Shown piece after piece: positions 22,941 to 34,062 of a DNA stretch of 64,000 nucleotides (position 1 is the first letter of the stretch; each line of letters opens with the position of its first letter). Source of the DNA: Cryptomeria japonica. Taxonomy: Eukaryota; Streptophyta; Pinopsida; Cupressales; Cupressaceae. The position numbers and the translations under genes are program-made. The notes under the pieces are model-generated. The model ran no database searches, was not told where the DNA came from, and worked only from the letters and a program-made list of their open reading frames with translations. The stretch spans positions 371,671,809-371,735,808 of the forward strand of contig NC_081415.1 in assembly GCF_030272615.1 (NCBI RefSeq), given 5' to 3'.

Positions 22941-23449
22941 TCAATAATACATCACATAGAATTTTCTGAAAACTTTTAATATTTTTCTATCAATAGTTGC
23001 TTTCATATGATCTCATGCCCACCAAACTTCCAGTTATGGACTAGGTTGTCTGGTTTAGCAGCAAATTTATATATATGAACTATTTAAACAACTCAAAATT
23101 CATAGTGTACTTCTTAAATAAAAGTCTTAGATTCTAATTACAGACACGGCTATCAAAAAAGATGAGGTCCTGATTACAAACATCAAAATGGTGACCACAC
23201 ATAAGATACAGATTACAAAATCATCACCCACTAAGATGAAGTATACAAAAATAACATATAAATCCCTCGTTTGTAACCTTACCAAACCAAATCTAACCTA
23301 AAAACCTATAACTTAACCCATGAATCGCAGAGCTTTCATCAATTAAAAAAAGTGAAGCTATTGCGATTTATTCGCACGAGAGGCAGAAGACTGCAAACCG
23401 AGAGTGAATTCCAGATTCACATCAGACGTCTCTTCGCTTCCACTCGCGC

Positions 23450-23850
23450 CATTTGAATCAGCAAGATCGAAATTGCTTGTCACAATGCAGGGCTCACTCT
23501 GGAAAAAATCCACAATTGAAATTTCTTGACTGAGAGACCTGTCATCTCTATGGAAGGGCTGAATTGTGTGGCGCTCAATATTTGAAGCAGCAAGATCGAA
23601 ATTGCCTGTCACAATGCAGCGCTCACTCTGGAAAAAATCCACCATTGAAATTTCTTGACTGCGAGACCTGTCATCTCTGTGGAAGGGCTGAATTGTGCGG
23701 TGCTCACCATTTGAAGCAGCAAGATCGAAATTGCCTGTCACAATGCAGCGCTCACTCTGTAAAGAATCCACCAATGAAATTTCTTGACTGGGAGACCTGT
23801 CATCTCTGCTACGGCTGCCATCACTGTGGAAGGGCTGAATGGTGCGGTGC
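23450..23850 (-). repeat. Three tandem 129-bp (43-codon) repeats in the MYB C-terminal exon
   Basis: GCAAGATCGA recurs at 23,461, 23,590 and 23,719, exactly 129 bp apart. Each unit encodes TIQPFH..DDRS.SQEIS.VD, then F.QSE.CIVT.NFDLA.SN. The period keeps the frame. The region between C1 and C2 is normally not repetitive in this MYB subgroup. Confidence 0.9.
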
Positions 23851-24089
23851 GACTGTGGGTCGATTCCCCGGCTCAACAATTTTCTCTTGATGTGGGTCGA
23901 TTCGCAGTGATTCTTTATTTCATTGTCCGTTCGCCCAGGCAATCTCCCTGCAATCCGAGACCATCTGTGCCGCCATAAACAAAAAGACATAACGGAATTA
24001 ATCAATCAACTTAATTGAAAGATGCAATTTGCGCAACTCAGTGAAAGAAACAAGTATCAATCAATGGTTTTTTGTAATACAGAGTTATG

Positions 24090-24870
24090 ATTTCAGGTCC
24101 ATGTAACAAATTGAATCAGAAAATTAGAAAGAAATCAAACTATTACAGAGTAGTTTTCATTTTTAACCCAAAAGAATGAATCAAGGAACCCTAAAGAAAT
24201 CAGACTATTACAGAGTAGTTTTCATTGTTAACCCAAAGGAATGAATCAAGGAACCCTAAAAAAGTCAAACTAAGATGAGTAGTTTTAAGATTTACAGCAT
24301 TACAATAAATTGAATCAAAAAGTTTCAAAGAAATTAAGTTATGGGGGAGTAGTTTTCAGACTTAATTGTAATAACAAATTGAATAAACAATCTAAAACGA
24401 AACTAAAATATGACAGAGTAGTTTTCAGAGTAGTTCTCGGAGTTACATTATAATAACAAATTGAATCAAAAAAAATTGTAAAACAAACAAACTATGATAG
24501 AGGAGCTCTCAGGTTACAGCATTTTGAATCAAGATTTTCTAATCAAATTCTAAGGGAGTTGTATTCAAAGTTTAAATGTAATAACAAATTAAATCAATAA
24601 ACTCCAAAGAAACCAAACTATGATGGAAGAGTTCTCCGAGTTACAGCATAGTCTCAAATTAATTCCTGAAACTTCAGATAAACAGAATTGCAGTATTATA
24701 ACAAACTGAATAAAAAAAATTCTAAAAAAACCAAAGAAATCAAATTATGAATTGTTTTCATAATTACAATGCAATAACAAAGTGAATCAATAACCCTAAA
24801 AGAAACCAAAATATGGAAAATAGTTTCCGGAGTTACACCATGATCCAAATTGAATGAAGGAACTCAAATA
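24090..24870. repeat. Diverged tandem repeat of about 65-75 bp filling MYB intron 2
   Basis: Units of the form AATAACAAATTGAATCAA..., then AAAGAAA.CAAACTATGACAGAGTAGTTTTC, then AG.GTTACA recur about ten times across the 1,008-bp intron, with substantial divergence. Confidence 0.75.
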
Positions 24871-25470
24871 GAAACTGGTATGACCTTTTAAAGTCTTAAA
24901 GATCAATCAAGTCTGTAAATAAAAATTTAATACTTTGCCCCTTAGTGGGCAGACATGGTTCTATGTGCATACTTGTTTCCCTAGAGGAGCTGGAGCTCGA
25001 TGATGAGCTCATCTTCTTCTTCAGAGAAATTCCCTCGCCTGAGATCAGGCTTCAAATAGTTTACCCACCTGCGTCTGCAGCTCTTCACACGTCTCCGAAG
25101 TCCTGTAAAAGTAAAGTCATAAGCATGTACAAACATTTGCTAAAATCTGTTGAATGCATACAACATCCTTTCAATTTATAAAAACATCTACTGAAAATAA
25201 ATAAAAGAGAAACAGATAAGTTGTAGGTTTTGATATAACTTATCTGAATAGAAATTACAAACCTGCTGCCTTGGGAAGAGACTTCCAGCGGTGTTCGCCA
25301 TGTTCGTGGATGTATGCAATGAGCTTGTCATCTTCATCCTTGCTCCATGATCCCATCTTGCTCCATGATCCCATCTTCACCATAAGGTCGGTAAGAGGAC
25401 AACAAACGACTCAAGAACAAAAAAAAAAAAGGGTTTCAAATACTGCAGCCAAACCCCAACTGGGGAAGAG

Positions 25471-25478
25471 TATATATA
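25471..25478 (-). promoter_or_regulatory. TATA box of the MYB gene
   Basis: TATATATA reads CTATATATA on the minus strand, 88-95 bp upstream of the first ATG at 25,383, a normal plant spacing. A pyrimidine tract (CCCTTTTTTTTTTTTG, 25,419-25,433) lies in the presumed 5' leader. Confidence 0.55.
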
Positions 25479-25559
25479 GCGGTTATGGGGGAGAGTTGGT
25501 GAGAAAAGCATCTGGGTGACCGCTTTTTCACCAATGACATAGTCAGGTAAGTAATCCTG

Positions 25560-26161
25560 TGGACTTTGGTTGGAAGGTGTGCTTTCTACTCAAAAGCAAC
25601 GGCCCTGGCGTCCACTAATTAAAAAGCATATAAATAAATAAATTGAAGTCCTATTTCTATGACTTTATTTAATGTAAAAGTAGTTTGTACTAATATTTTC
25701 ATTTAGAAGTTCTGTAGTTGTAAAGGTTAAAACATTTTTTGAAAATTGAGCTATGCTAACCAATAAGGAAACTATCTTGACACTAGTTTAATTGAGTGGA
25801 TTAAATGAGTTCAGAATTCAAAATCAGAAAGTTATTTATAGAAAATAAGTATAAGCAGGTTTTTAATTCTTACAATTTTAATTATAATAATTTTGAATTT
25901 GTGTACATAAAATAAATATTTACAGAACTGATAATTAAAAAGTTATTTTTAGAAAAAAGTGTCACATAGTGGTTGCTACATAGAAAAACATACATGGGAA
26001 AAAAATACACACAACAGACAAAAATATAATTTTATTGATCATGGATTTAGAGTTTGACCCATATAATGTACTTAGTTGAAGAGATGCACTTATTCTACCA
26101 TAAAGTGAAATTATAGTCTGTATTAATCATAAGTTAATATTTGATATAGTATTTAAATAAA
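25560..26161. other. AT-rich spacer, nothing recognised
   Basis: About 600 bp without a credible frame, RNA gene or repeat structure. It ends at the second assembly gap. Confidence 0.5.
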
Positions 26162-26661
26162 NNNNNNNNNNNNNNNNNNNNNNNNNNNNNNNNNNNNNNN
26201 NNNNNNNNNNNNNNNNNNNNNNNNNNNNNNNNNNNNNNNNNNNNNNNNNNNNNNNNNNNNNNNNNNNNNNNNNNNNNNNNNNNNNNNNNNNNNNNNNNNN
26301 NNNNNNNNNNNNNNNNNNNNNNNNNNNNNNNNNNNNNNNNNNNNNNNNNNNNNNNNNNNNNNNNNNNNNNNNNNNNNNNNNNNNNNNNNNNNNNNNNNNN
26401 NNNNNNNNNNNNNNNNNNNNNNNNNNNNNNNNNNNNNNNNNNNNNNNNNNNNNNNNNNNNNNNNNNNNNNNNNNNNNNNNNNNNNNNNNNNNNNNNNNNN
26501 NNNNNNNNNNNNNNNNNNNNNNNNNNNNNNNNNNNNNNNNNNNNNNNNNNNNNNNNNNNNNNNNNNNNNNNNNNNNNNNNNNNNNNNNNNNNNNNNNNNN
26601 NNNNNNNNNNNNNNNNNNNNNNNNNNNNNNNNNNNNNNNNNNNNNNNNNNNNNNNNNNNNN
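26162..26661. other. Assembly gap (500 N)
   Basis: Exactly 500 N. It cuts the reading frame to its right. Confidence 0.99.
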
Positions 26662-27030
26662 GATTGTAATTTGGTGCCTTGCCTAGAAACCATTTCCACA
26701 GACTCGCCCTTTTGCAAGAATTTCTTTCGTGTTGGCATTAAATCTATAGACTGCTTGGATTTTTTTGGAAAATATTGTTCTCCTGTTAGTTGCAGCCTAG
26801 AAACTTTGACAATGGTTTCCATGGAAACTATAACATCCAACCCTCGAACGGTAGCCTTCTGGTTGCAAAAAGTGTGGGAAAATTCTAGTGCAATTTTCTC
26901 ATCAAACCCTTTCAGTCGTTTGAAATAGACATCCCAATGGGCCTATTGAAATTCTTCATATGCTTCAATATGTACTTTTAGACCCTGCAAGCTGGTAGGT
27001 TCATGGCGCGGACGGTGACCTTTTGCCATG
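26662..27030 (-). mobile_element. Fragment of an unrecognised extra protein, probably carried by the Athila-like element
   Basis: The minus-strand frame starts MAKGHRPRHEPTSLQGLKVH at about 27,030 and continues with FKRLKGFDEKIALEFSHTF, GLDVIVSMETI and LQLTGEQYFPKK before the gap. The pattern (a GFDE..A..F segment, a V..E.I segment, then L.GE.(Y/W)F) is one I associate with extra ORFs near the 3' end of plant Ty3/gypsy elements, but I cannot name a family. It lies downstream of the pol of the 28-41 kb element in the same orientation. About one interruption was seen before the gap. Confidence 0.4.
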
Positions 27031-28060
27031 TCTACAAAAACTCATTGTAGCTCAATGTCGGTGACTTGGACAAGTATGGTTTTGGTAGGGCGGTTTTACA
27101 ATAACAACTTTTAAATCCAGAAATGAGTAATTGATAGGGAATGATGACAAATAGAATAATGAGGGGTTATAAATGACAATGTGTTAAAATGATGACAGTG
27201 ACACACCCTCCCCCCAGCCGATTGGTCGAATTGTCCATAGGGTGACGTACCATGGGACAAAAGGAAACACAAAATATATATAAAAAAAAATTAAGAAAAA
27301 TAAATTATCGATTACCACAAGTGAAACGTGCCCGATTCAGAAGTAGGTACATCGACACACCTTGAAATGATGGAACAAGGGATGCCAGAGGTGGAATATC
27401 TATGAAGATGTGATAGGAAGTAAGGCAGATGAAACAAGCTGGAAGCCATACAACATGAATTAAATCAACCACGATTGTGGCAGACATGGACAATGGGGCA
27501 ACAAGGAGGGAGAGACGTGGCAAGGGCCACATAAGAAAAACCGCCAAAGAGCATAAAGAAAAGAGATCTAGAACATGGAAAGATGAAAATAACATGGGGA
27601 CAAAGCCAAGTCTGAACCATAATAGTGCATGCCAAAAGACTTCCTATCAAAAAGAGGATAGGAACAAAGTCAAAGGGGCAGGCGCTTGAAAAGAGAGTGG
27701 TAGTCCACCACCACAAGGCAAAGGATGCCAAAAATAATCAAGGCAATAAGACAACATGAAAAAAAATGGTGGACCACGCAAGAAGAGCAGGAGAAGCAAA
27801 AGAAAGACAACTCCTATCATGGAGAGCGACGTGAGTTTTTTTTTTAATGACAATAGGTCGCTGATTACTCAGTTTTCAACCCAATGTCATCTGGAAGCAT
27901 CGGAAACCCGATTTTCACCACCAGGTTTATTACACAACCGCCACCTACCGGAAATCCTTTTTTCAAATGGCGATTGGCCAACAATGTTGGAAACCCGGTT
28001 TTCATTGTTGGATCTTTTCTTGCTTTTATATATATATATATATTTAATTTTCAATTTTTG
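27031..28060 (-). mobile_element. Non-coding stretch after pol of the Athila-like element
   Basis: The minus-strand frames here are hydrophobic and Leu/Phe-rich because the DNA is pyrimidine-rich; I do not call them genes. A G-run GGCTGGGGGGAGGGTGT (minus, 27,203-27,219) could be a polypurine tract. A short AT tract lies at 28,028-28,043. Confidence 0.35.
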
Positions 28061-29235
28061 AGGAGACCAAAAGGAATGACTGGAAGTTCCTTTGCTATGT
28101 CACAAAATAAAGTTTCTTTTGAGAGGTCATTTGTAAAGTTTCAAGAGATGTCCATTGACAAGGAGATCTCTACTTTCAGAGTCCACAGTACAAAGATGTT
28201 CAACACCATTATCATATATCCGCTCGATCTCATAACACCCGAGTCACCGCATGTGAAACTTGCCTTTGAAATATTAAAAACGGGAGTCATACAGGAGTGC
28301 CCAATCACCTAGCTAAAATGATCTTTGTCAAATGAAGTGATCATGCCAAAGAGCACATTGTTTTTGAACTGTCTCTATATGAAACAAAGCTTCCTGACGC
28401 AATTCATCCAAAGAATGTAATTGAGCGATATGCTCTCCCTGTGCATCAAAAATACTCATACCTAACTGAAGTGCAATGCAAAGAGTTTTTACCTCAAATT
28501 TGATAGGGAGGACAACCTTCTAACCATAGACAAGTTCATAATGAGTTAGACCTATGGTGGTCTTCCACGTTATGCGATAGGCCCACACAACTTTAGGGAG
28601 TTGCGCGGCCCAATCGCGCTTATGAAGAGCCACTATCTTGGTAAGGATATTTTCAAGTTCCATGTTGGCTTGGGGGTGATAAGGTGAAGACTTGTGATGC
28701 CAAATCTCATACTCTCAAACCAAAGCAGAAATGAGTTCTAATGTGAATTGGGGTCCTTGATTGGTGACTATTTTGTGTAGAACACCAAATCTTTGTGAAG
28801 ATCTCTGAATAAAGGAAATAAACTACCTTAGTGTCCCTTGCATGTTTCAAAGTAGCAACTTCAACCCACTTAGTAACACAATATGTACAAACAAGAATAT
28901 ACTCTTTGTTTTGTGATGGCGGATTGATAGGCCCAACAAAATTAAGCCCCCATTTTTCAAAGGTCTCAATAGACAACTGAGGGTGCAAGGGCATCTCATC
29001 AGAGCACGTGGTATGACCCATACGCTGACATTTATCATAGTGATGAACATAGTGCTTACAATATTTATGGATCATAAGCCAGTAATATCCAACAGTAAGA
29101 ATCTTTGTAGCAGTTCTCTGGGCAACAAAATGTCCTCCGTACGGTTTAGTATGGCATGCACGAAATATGTCAAAGACATTGTCTTCAGGCACACATCGAC
29201 GCATGGCATTATTTATCCTTGTGTGGAAGATCATT
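28060..29235 (-). mobile_element. Integrase region of the Athila-like element
   Basis: An H2C2 zinc-binding start (RACHTKPYGGHF, then YVHHYDKCQRMGH), a core with KWGLNFVGPINPPSQNKEYI and CVTKWVEVATLKHA, and a C-terminal domain ending in DLLVNGHLLKLY before 28,060. The enzyme would insert the cDNA. Broken in several places. Confidence 0.8.
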
Positions 29236-29249
29236 CCATTGATCTATGT

Positions 29250-30653
29250 GTACTAACCACTGACTCCAACTATCTTCCTACGTTCCAGTGGAGAGAAGTG
29301 TGGAGGAAACCAACATGTGACCAAGTAATTTTCTACATCAGCAAACCGTAGGATTTTTGCTGAAATGGCAAAAAGATTCTCATCAGGAAAAGTGTCATCA
29401 ACGAGGACGGGCACATCTTGTTGTTGTAACATGGATTGGAAATCTGCAACCAAATTCCCATGACCAGGCTTATCAAGTATAGTAATGTCAAATTCTTGAA
29501 GCAAAAGTATCCATCTAATTACTCGACTAGTTACAACAGGTTTATTCATTAAAAATTGAATGGCAGAATGATCAGTATGGACGAACACCTTATACCCAGT
29601 AATATAATAATGAAATTTATTTTTAACATAAACAACAGCTATAAATTATATTTCAGTTACCGTGTAATTGACCTCAGTTCTAGTGAAATTTTTGTTGATA
29701 TAGTAAATGGAGTAGAAAAATTTATCTTCTTTTTGTCCAAGCACAACGCCCATAGAACTATCTGAAGCATCAATATGAATATGAAAAGGAAATTCCCAAT
29801 TCAAACCTCTGAGTACAGGTGTAGTTACAAGTTTGGTCTTAAGGGCTTCAAAGGCTTCTTGACATTCCGATGTTTAAGAGAAAACAACATCTTTTTCTAG
29901 CAAGACAAAGAGAGGCGAGGCAACTTTACTGAACTTTTGGATGAACCTACAGTAATACCCTACATGACCTAAAAATCCTTGAACATATTTTTAACTGGTA
30001 GGTGTAGGCATGTCTTTAATGATTTGTATCTTTTTGGGATCTACTGTAATATCTTTAGAGGAAATATAATGACCAAGTACAATTCCTTCTGTCATGAGAA
30101 TATGGCACTTTTCATGGCTTAGAGACAAATTAGTTTCAATACACCTCTTAAGAAATTTTTCTAAGTTTTCTTTAGCTTCCTCATAAGTATTACCATGCAC
30201 CGTAAAATCATCCATATATACCTCCACAATCATGCACTAAATCTGCAAAAATACTCAAAACTGCCATTTGAAAAGTGGCAGGGGCATTGCATAACCCAAA
30301 AGGAAACACATTATAGGAAAAGGTACCCCAAGGACAAGTGAAGGTGGTCTTATCTTGATCCTCAGGTGCAATATGGATTTGATTGTAGCCACTGAAATTG
30401 TCCAGAAAAGAAAAGAACTGTTTACCCACAAGAGTATCCAACACTTGATCAATAAATGGCAATGGAAAATGATCCTTTTTAATAGCTTTATTAAGTGCTC
30501 TGTAATTGACACAAATTCTCCACTTACCATTTTTCTTTGGAACCACAACAAGAGGAGAAACCCATTGACTATTAGAAATTGGTTATATGAACCCTACGTT
30601 TAATAACTTTTGTAACTCCTCTTTAACTATTTCACACAAGACAAGGTTAAGCC
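29250..30653 (-). mobile_element. Reverse transcriptase (main part) and RNase H of the Athila-like element
   Basis: RT shows VPKKNGKWRICVNYRALNKA, HFPLPFIDQVLDTL, FGLCNAPATFQ and the catalytic VYMDDFTVHG (near 30,215), then the thumb with LGHYISSKDITVDPKK. RNase H with FVHTDHSAIQFLMNKP and the linker follow to 29,250. The N-terminal end of RT lies on the far side of the copia element at 38,093. Confidence 0.85.
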
Positions 30654-32144
30654 TGATAACTCAATGATGAACGGATAGTACTAACTCGATACTAAGAGAG
30701 GGGGGAGGTGAATCAGTGCAAACAAAAATACAGTCCTAAACCGGTTTGATAGTAGACACTTCAAATGACTGGCAAACAATGACACTGGTTTGAAACAGAG
30801 TGCAACTAGTAAAGCTAAGAATGACTGAGACAAGCATTAACCAGTTACTCACTTAGCTTTTCACTCAACTCAAGGCTACACTACCATTTCACCCTTATGC
30901 ATAAACAGGTAATCTATCATCATATCATAATAATAGCCAATTCAACATATTTTATTGACAGGCATAAAACACAGAACCATCATATGCTTGATAGACAATA
31001 GCAAAGCATCACAAGATAAAAGCATCACACATGACACACATATTTTTCACATGGAAACCCAACTGGGAAAAACCACGGTGGGAATGAATACCCACAAGCT
31101 ATTTTTGAACTCTTTAGAAGTTCACTCTGTTAGGAGCCTTGTCCGGTTAGAGACATTACAATAGGTTCTTCTAGGAACCGATCCTGTTAGGGATCACCCA
31201 GTTAAGGGATGACTAGAATACCCGGTTAAGTGTTAAACCCTGTTAAAGGTTACCTTGTTAGAGGATTTCAAGAACTCAATAGCTAAAGGATTTTGAACTC
31301 AATAGCTTTGAATTACCCTGTGAAAGGATTTACAGCAAGCCATTTAAGGCTACCCTGTTAAGGGATTTTCCAATTGTTGAGGTGGTTAGAGATCAACAGG
31401 TATTGCAATGATCTGGTAACAACACTCAATGCCAATGCAGATCCGCTCAAGCTCCTCTTCACCTTCTGCACTTACACTCTGCAGGTATCACTTCTCTCCT
31501 TTTGGTCTGGCAAGAATCACGTATCCCTTCTCTTGGATACACACACACAACTTTTGCCAACAACCTCAGAAAGAGACACAATATCGATCTTATAGGAAAA
31601 CAGATAGGTTGGTAGCATAAACCCTAAACCCTAAACCTGTTAGGTTAAGGAATTCAAATGGTTCAATCCTGATCGTTGAGCACACTGCATTAAATGCAAC
31701 AGTTCTTGATCCAATCTTAAGACATTCTCCATCATCCATTTCCACCGATTTTATGGCGGCTGATAACCCATCACACGTTATCACCATTTTACAGACTTCT
31801 CACATTCTTGAGGTAGATAGGAATAATCTCCTTCATGCAAGATCCTTCACACACACAAGGCTTACGTGGCAACATGATCTATTCTTTGTTACCATGCTAA
31901 CTCATCACACAAAGTCACTGGTTGAGCCACACGGGCTTAAAGCACTTAAACCGGAAACCTTGAAGTTGAGACTACCAACTGGTAGTCATACAACACTTCC
32001 ATGTGTCGGTTCCCATAACTATATGTTGGTTCACATTGTTCTACCGGTTCTCTCATATGCTGGTTCTCACTTCTTCAGCATATTGACATCAATGACAACA
32101 TACAATGTCATTATGTCCTCATACCGGTTCACATAATGCAAACA
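30654..32144 (-). mobile_element. 3' LTR of the copia element (left)
   Basis: 1,491 bp, TGATAACTCA ... GCAAACA on the plus strand. Rich in CCGGTT-like and GGTTA words, with CCCTAAA twice near 31,620 (not a telomere). Confidence 0.92.
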
Positions 32145-32160
32145 ATCTCCCCCTTTGGCA
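32145..32160 (-). other. Polypurine tract of the copia element
   Basis: The minus strand reads TGCCAAAGGGGGAGAT directly before the 3' LTR, the usual copia form. Confidence 0.9.
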
Positions 32161-32389
32161 TTGATGACAATATACAAAGATATCTCTCCACTTCACATCT
32201 TCTCCCCCAATTTCTGTAGATATCTTCTCCGCTTCACATCTTCTCCCCCTTCAACAACAATGCCAAAGTGGAGGCACAAGCTTCCCTGTTCCATTAGGCT
32301 ACTCCCCCTGAGGAGTAGCATCCTTCAACACATCAATCTTGAAGAAAAATTTGACTTTGCAATACCTGACTGATGTGGAGCATATACCT

Positions 32390-33873
32390 TTAGTTTACCT
32401 CCCGAAGGGGCAACACCCCTAATTCACCTCTTAAGTACATAAATGTAGCCTTTGGGAGAGGCTTGGTGAATATGTCTTCTAATTGCTCCTGACTGGAAAC
32501 ATGTTCTAGTGCAATCTCTTTGTTCTGAACCTTTTCCCTCAAGAAATGATACTTAAGCTCAAAGTGTTTGGTTTTAGAATGTAAAACCAGATTCTTGGAG
32601 ATATTAATTGCACTAGTATTGTCACAAAATATACTTACCAGTTCAGATACAGGAACTTTGGAGCCATTTAATACATGCTTCATCCAAATTGTCTAAGTGT
32701 AGTTCATGAAAGCTGCAACATACTTTGCTTCTGTTGTAGACTGAGAGATACAACTCTGCTTCTTACTCATCCATGAGACTAGTCTACCATCGAGAAAGAA
32801 TGCATCACCAGCTGTGCTTTTCAGTCATCTATATTGCCTACCCAATTAGCATCTGTGTATACTTTCAAGTTGAAATCCTTGTTATAAGGATACCACAATC
32901 CATAGTCAACAGTTCCCTTCAGATACCTAAGAATCTGCTTGACTGCAACCAAGTGAGATTCTCTTGGGCTTTTTTGGAATCTTGCAGTAATGCCAACTGC
33001 ATGTGCAATATCCGGTCTGCTATGTACTACATAATGCCACTTACCAATCATTGATCGGTATTCCTTCTCATCAACCAATTCTGAGTCATCTTCTTTAGAT
33101 AGTTTACAACTGGTCACCATCGGAGTACCAATTGGTTTGCTATCTTCCATGCCAAAGGTCTTCAACACCTCTTTGACATACTTGGACTGAGTGATAAAGA
33201 TTCCATCCTTCATCTGCTGGATCTGTAGTCCAATGAAGAATTTAATCTCCCCTATGAGTGACATTTCAAACTCTTTCTTCATCTCATCTGCAAACTCATG
33301 ACTCATCTTGTCATCTCCACCAAAGATAATGTCATCAACAAATACCTCACAGATCAGGATCTGATCTCCTTCAGACTTCAAGTAGATATTACTATCTTCA
33401 CTTGTTCTCTCAAATCCAATCTTCGCAAGATGGGAATGCAGATGTTCATACCATTCTCTAGGTTCCTGCTTTAGTCCATATAAGGCTTTATGTAGCCTAC
33501 ATACCATGTCATTGTATTCAGATAGGGAAAACCTATCTGGTTGCTCAATATACACCTCCTCTTCAAGTACACCATTTAGGAATGCAGATTTTACATCCAT
33601 TTGATATACTTTGAAACCTTTAAAAGATGCATATGCAAGAATCATACAAACTCCTTCCAATCTGGCTATGGGAGCAAAGGTTTCTCCATAGTCTTCTCCT
33701 TCTTCTTGAGCATATCCTTTGCACACTGATCTGGCTTTATTCCTAATCACTATGCCATCCTCATTCAGCTTATTTCTGAAAACCCATTTAGTACCAATGA
33801 CATTTTTGTGCTCCGATCTGGGTACCAAAGACCATGTACCATTTTTCTCTATCTGGTCAAGTTCCCATTCCAT
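32390..33873 (-). mobile_element. copia reverse transcriptase and RNase H
   Basis: RT begins WELDQIEKNGTWSLVPR, then IGTKWVFRNKLNEDG, VYQMDVKSAFLNG, LHKALYGLKQEPREWYE and the catalytic VFVDDIIFGG (near 33,330), and ends with the GTVDYGLWYP and YTDANWVGNIDD segment that opens RNase H. RNase H continues with IFCDNTSAINISKN and HSKTKHFELKYHFLREKV to 32,390. Copies RNA to DNA inside the particle. Confidence 0.92.
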
Positions 33874-34062
33874 TGACTTGATCTAGTCTTCATCCTTATG
33901 TGCCTCTTTGAATGATTTAGGCTCAAATTCAGAGATCATACATGAGTTTTCTCTGACCTTTCTTCTTGTAAGGATTCATGCATCCTTATCTCCTATGATC
34001 TGCTTAGGTTCATGATTCAACTTGACATATTGAGGAATGGTCTTGATAGATTCCTCTTGCTT

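Larger units (their letters stand above)
23358..25383 (-). pseudogene. R2R3-MYB transcription factor, subgroup-4-like, probably disabled
   Basis: Three exons at the positions conserved in plant R2R3-MYBs: 25,263-25,383, 24,973-25,102 (130 bp) and 23,358-23,964, with GT-AG introns in phases 1 and 2, giving 285 codons. R2 keeps all three Trp (W13, W33, W53); R3 has F66 and W85, but Cys104 replaces the last Trp, in [16 protein letters not shown]. The C1 motif [14 protein letters not shown] (113-126) marks subgroup 4, usually repressors of phenylpropanoid genes; [10 protein letters not shown] (265-274) looks like a weakened C2/EAR motif. Other oddities are a TAG at codon 81 (24,981-24,983, where Leu is expected), changed core residues (Arg43, Arg45, Val46, Arg51), Glu76 in the bHLH-contact motif, an 18-bp duplication at the start (MGSWSK twice) and three 43-residue repeats (about 124-253). 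ATG 25,383 or 25,374 could start it. It is most likely a pseudogene; a sequencing error at the stop is possible. Confidence 0.85.

Noticed and set aside
26127-26840. Open frame through the second gap
   Set aside because: Same artefact; only 26,662-27,030 has readable protein-like sequence.
27305-27853. Hydrophobic minus-strand frames that could be membrane proteins
   Set aside because: Pyrimidine-rich DNA gives Leu/Phe runs in several overlapping frames; no start context or conserved motif.
31618-31640. Telomere-like CCCTAAA repeats (also near 37,517 and 48,395)
   Set aside because: Only two units each; the first two are part of the copia LTR and appear in both LTRs.
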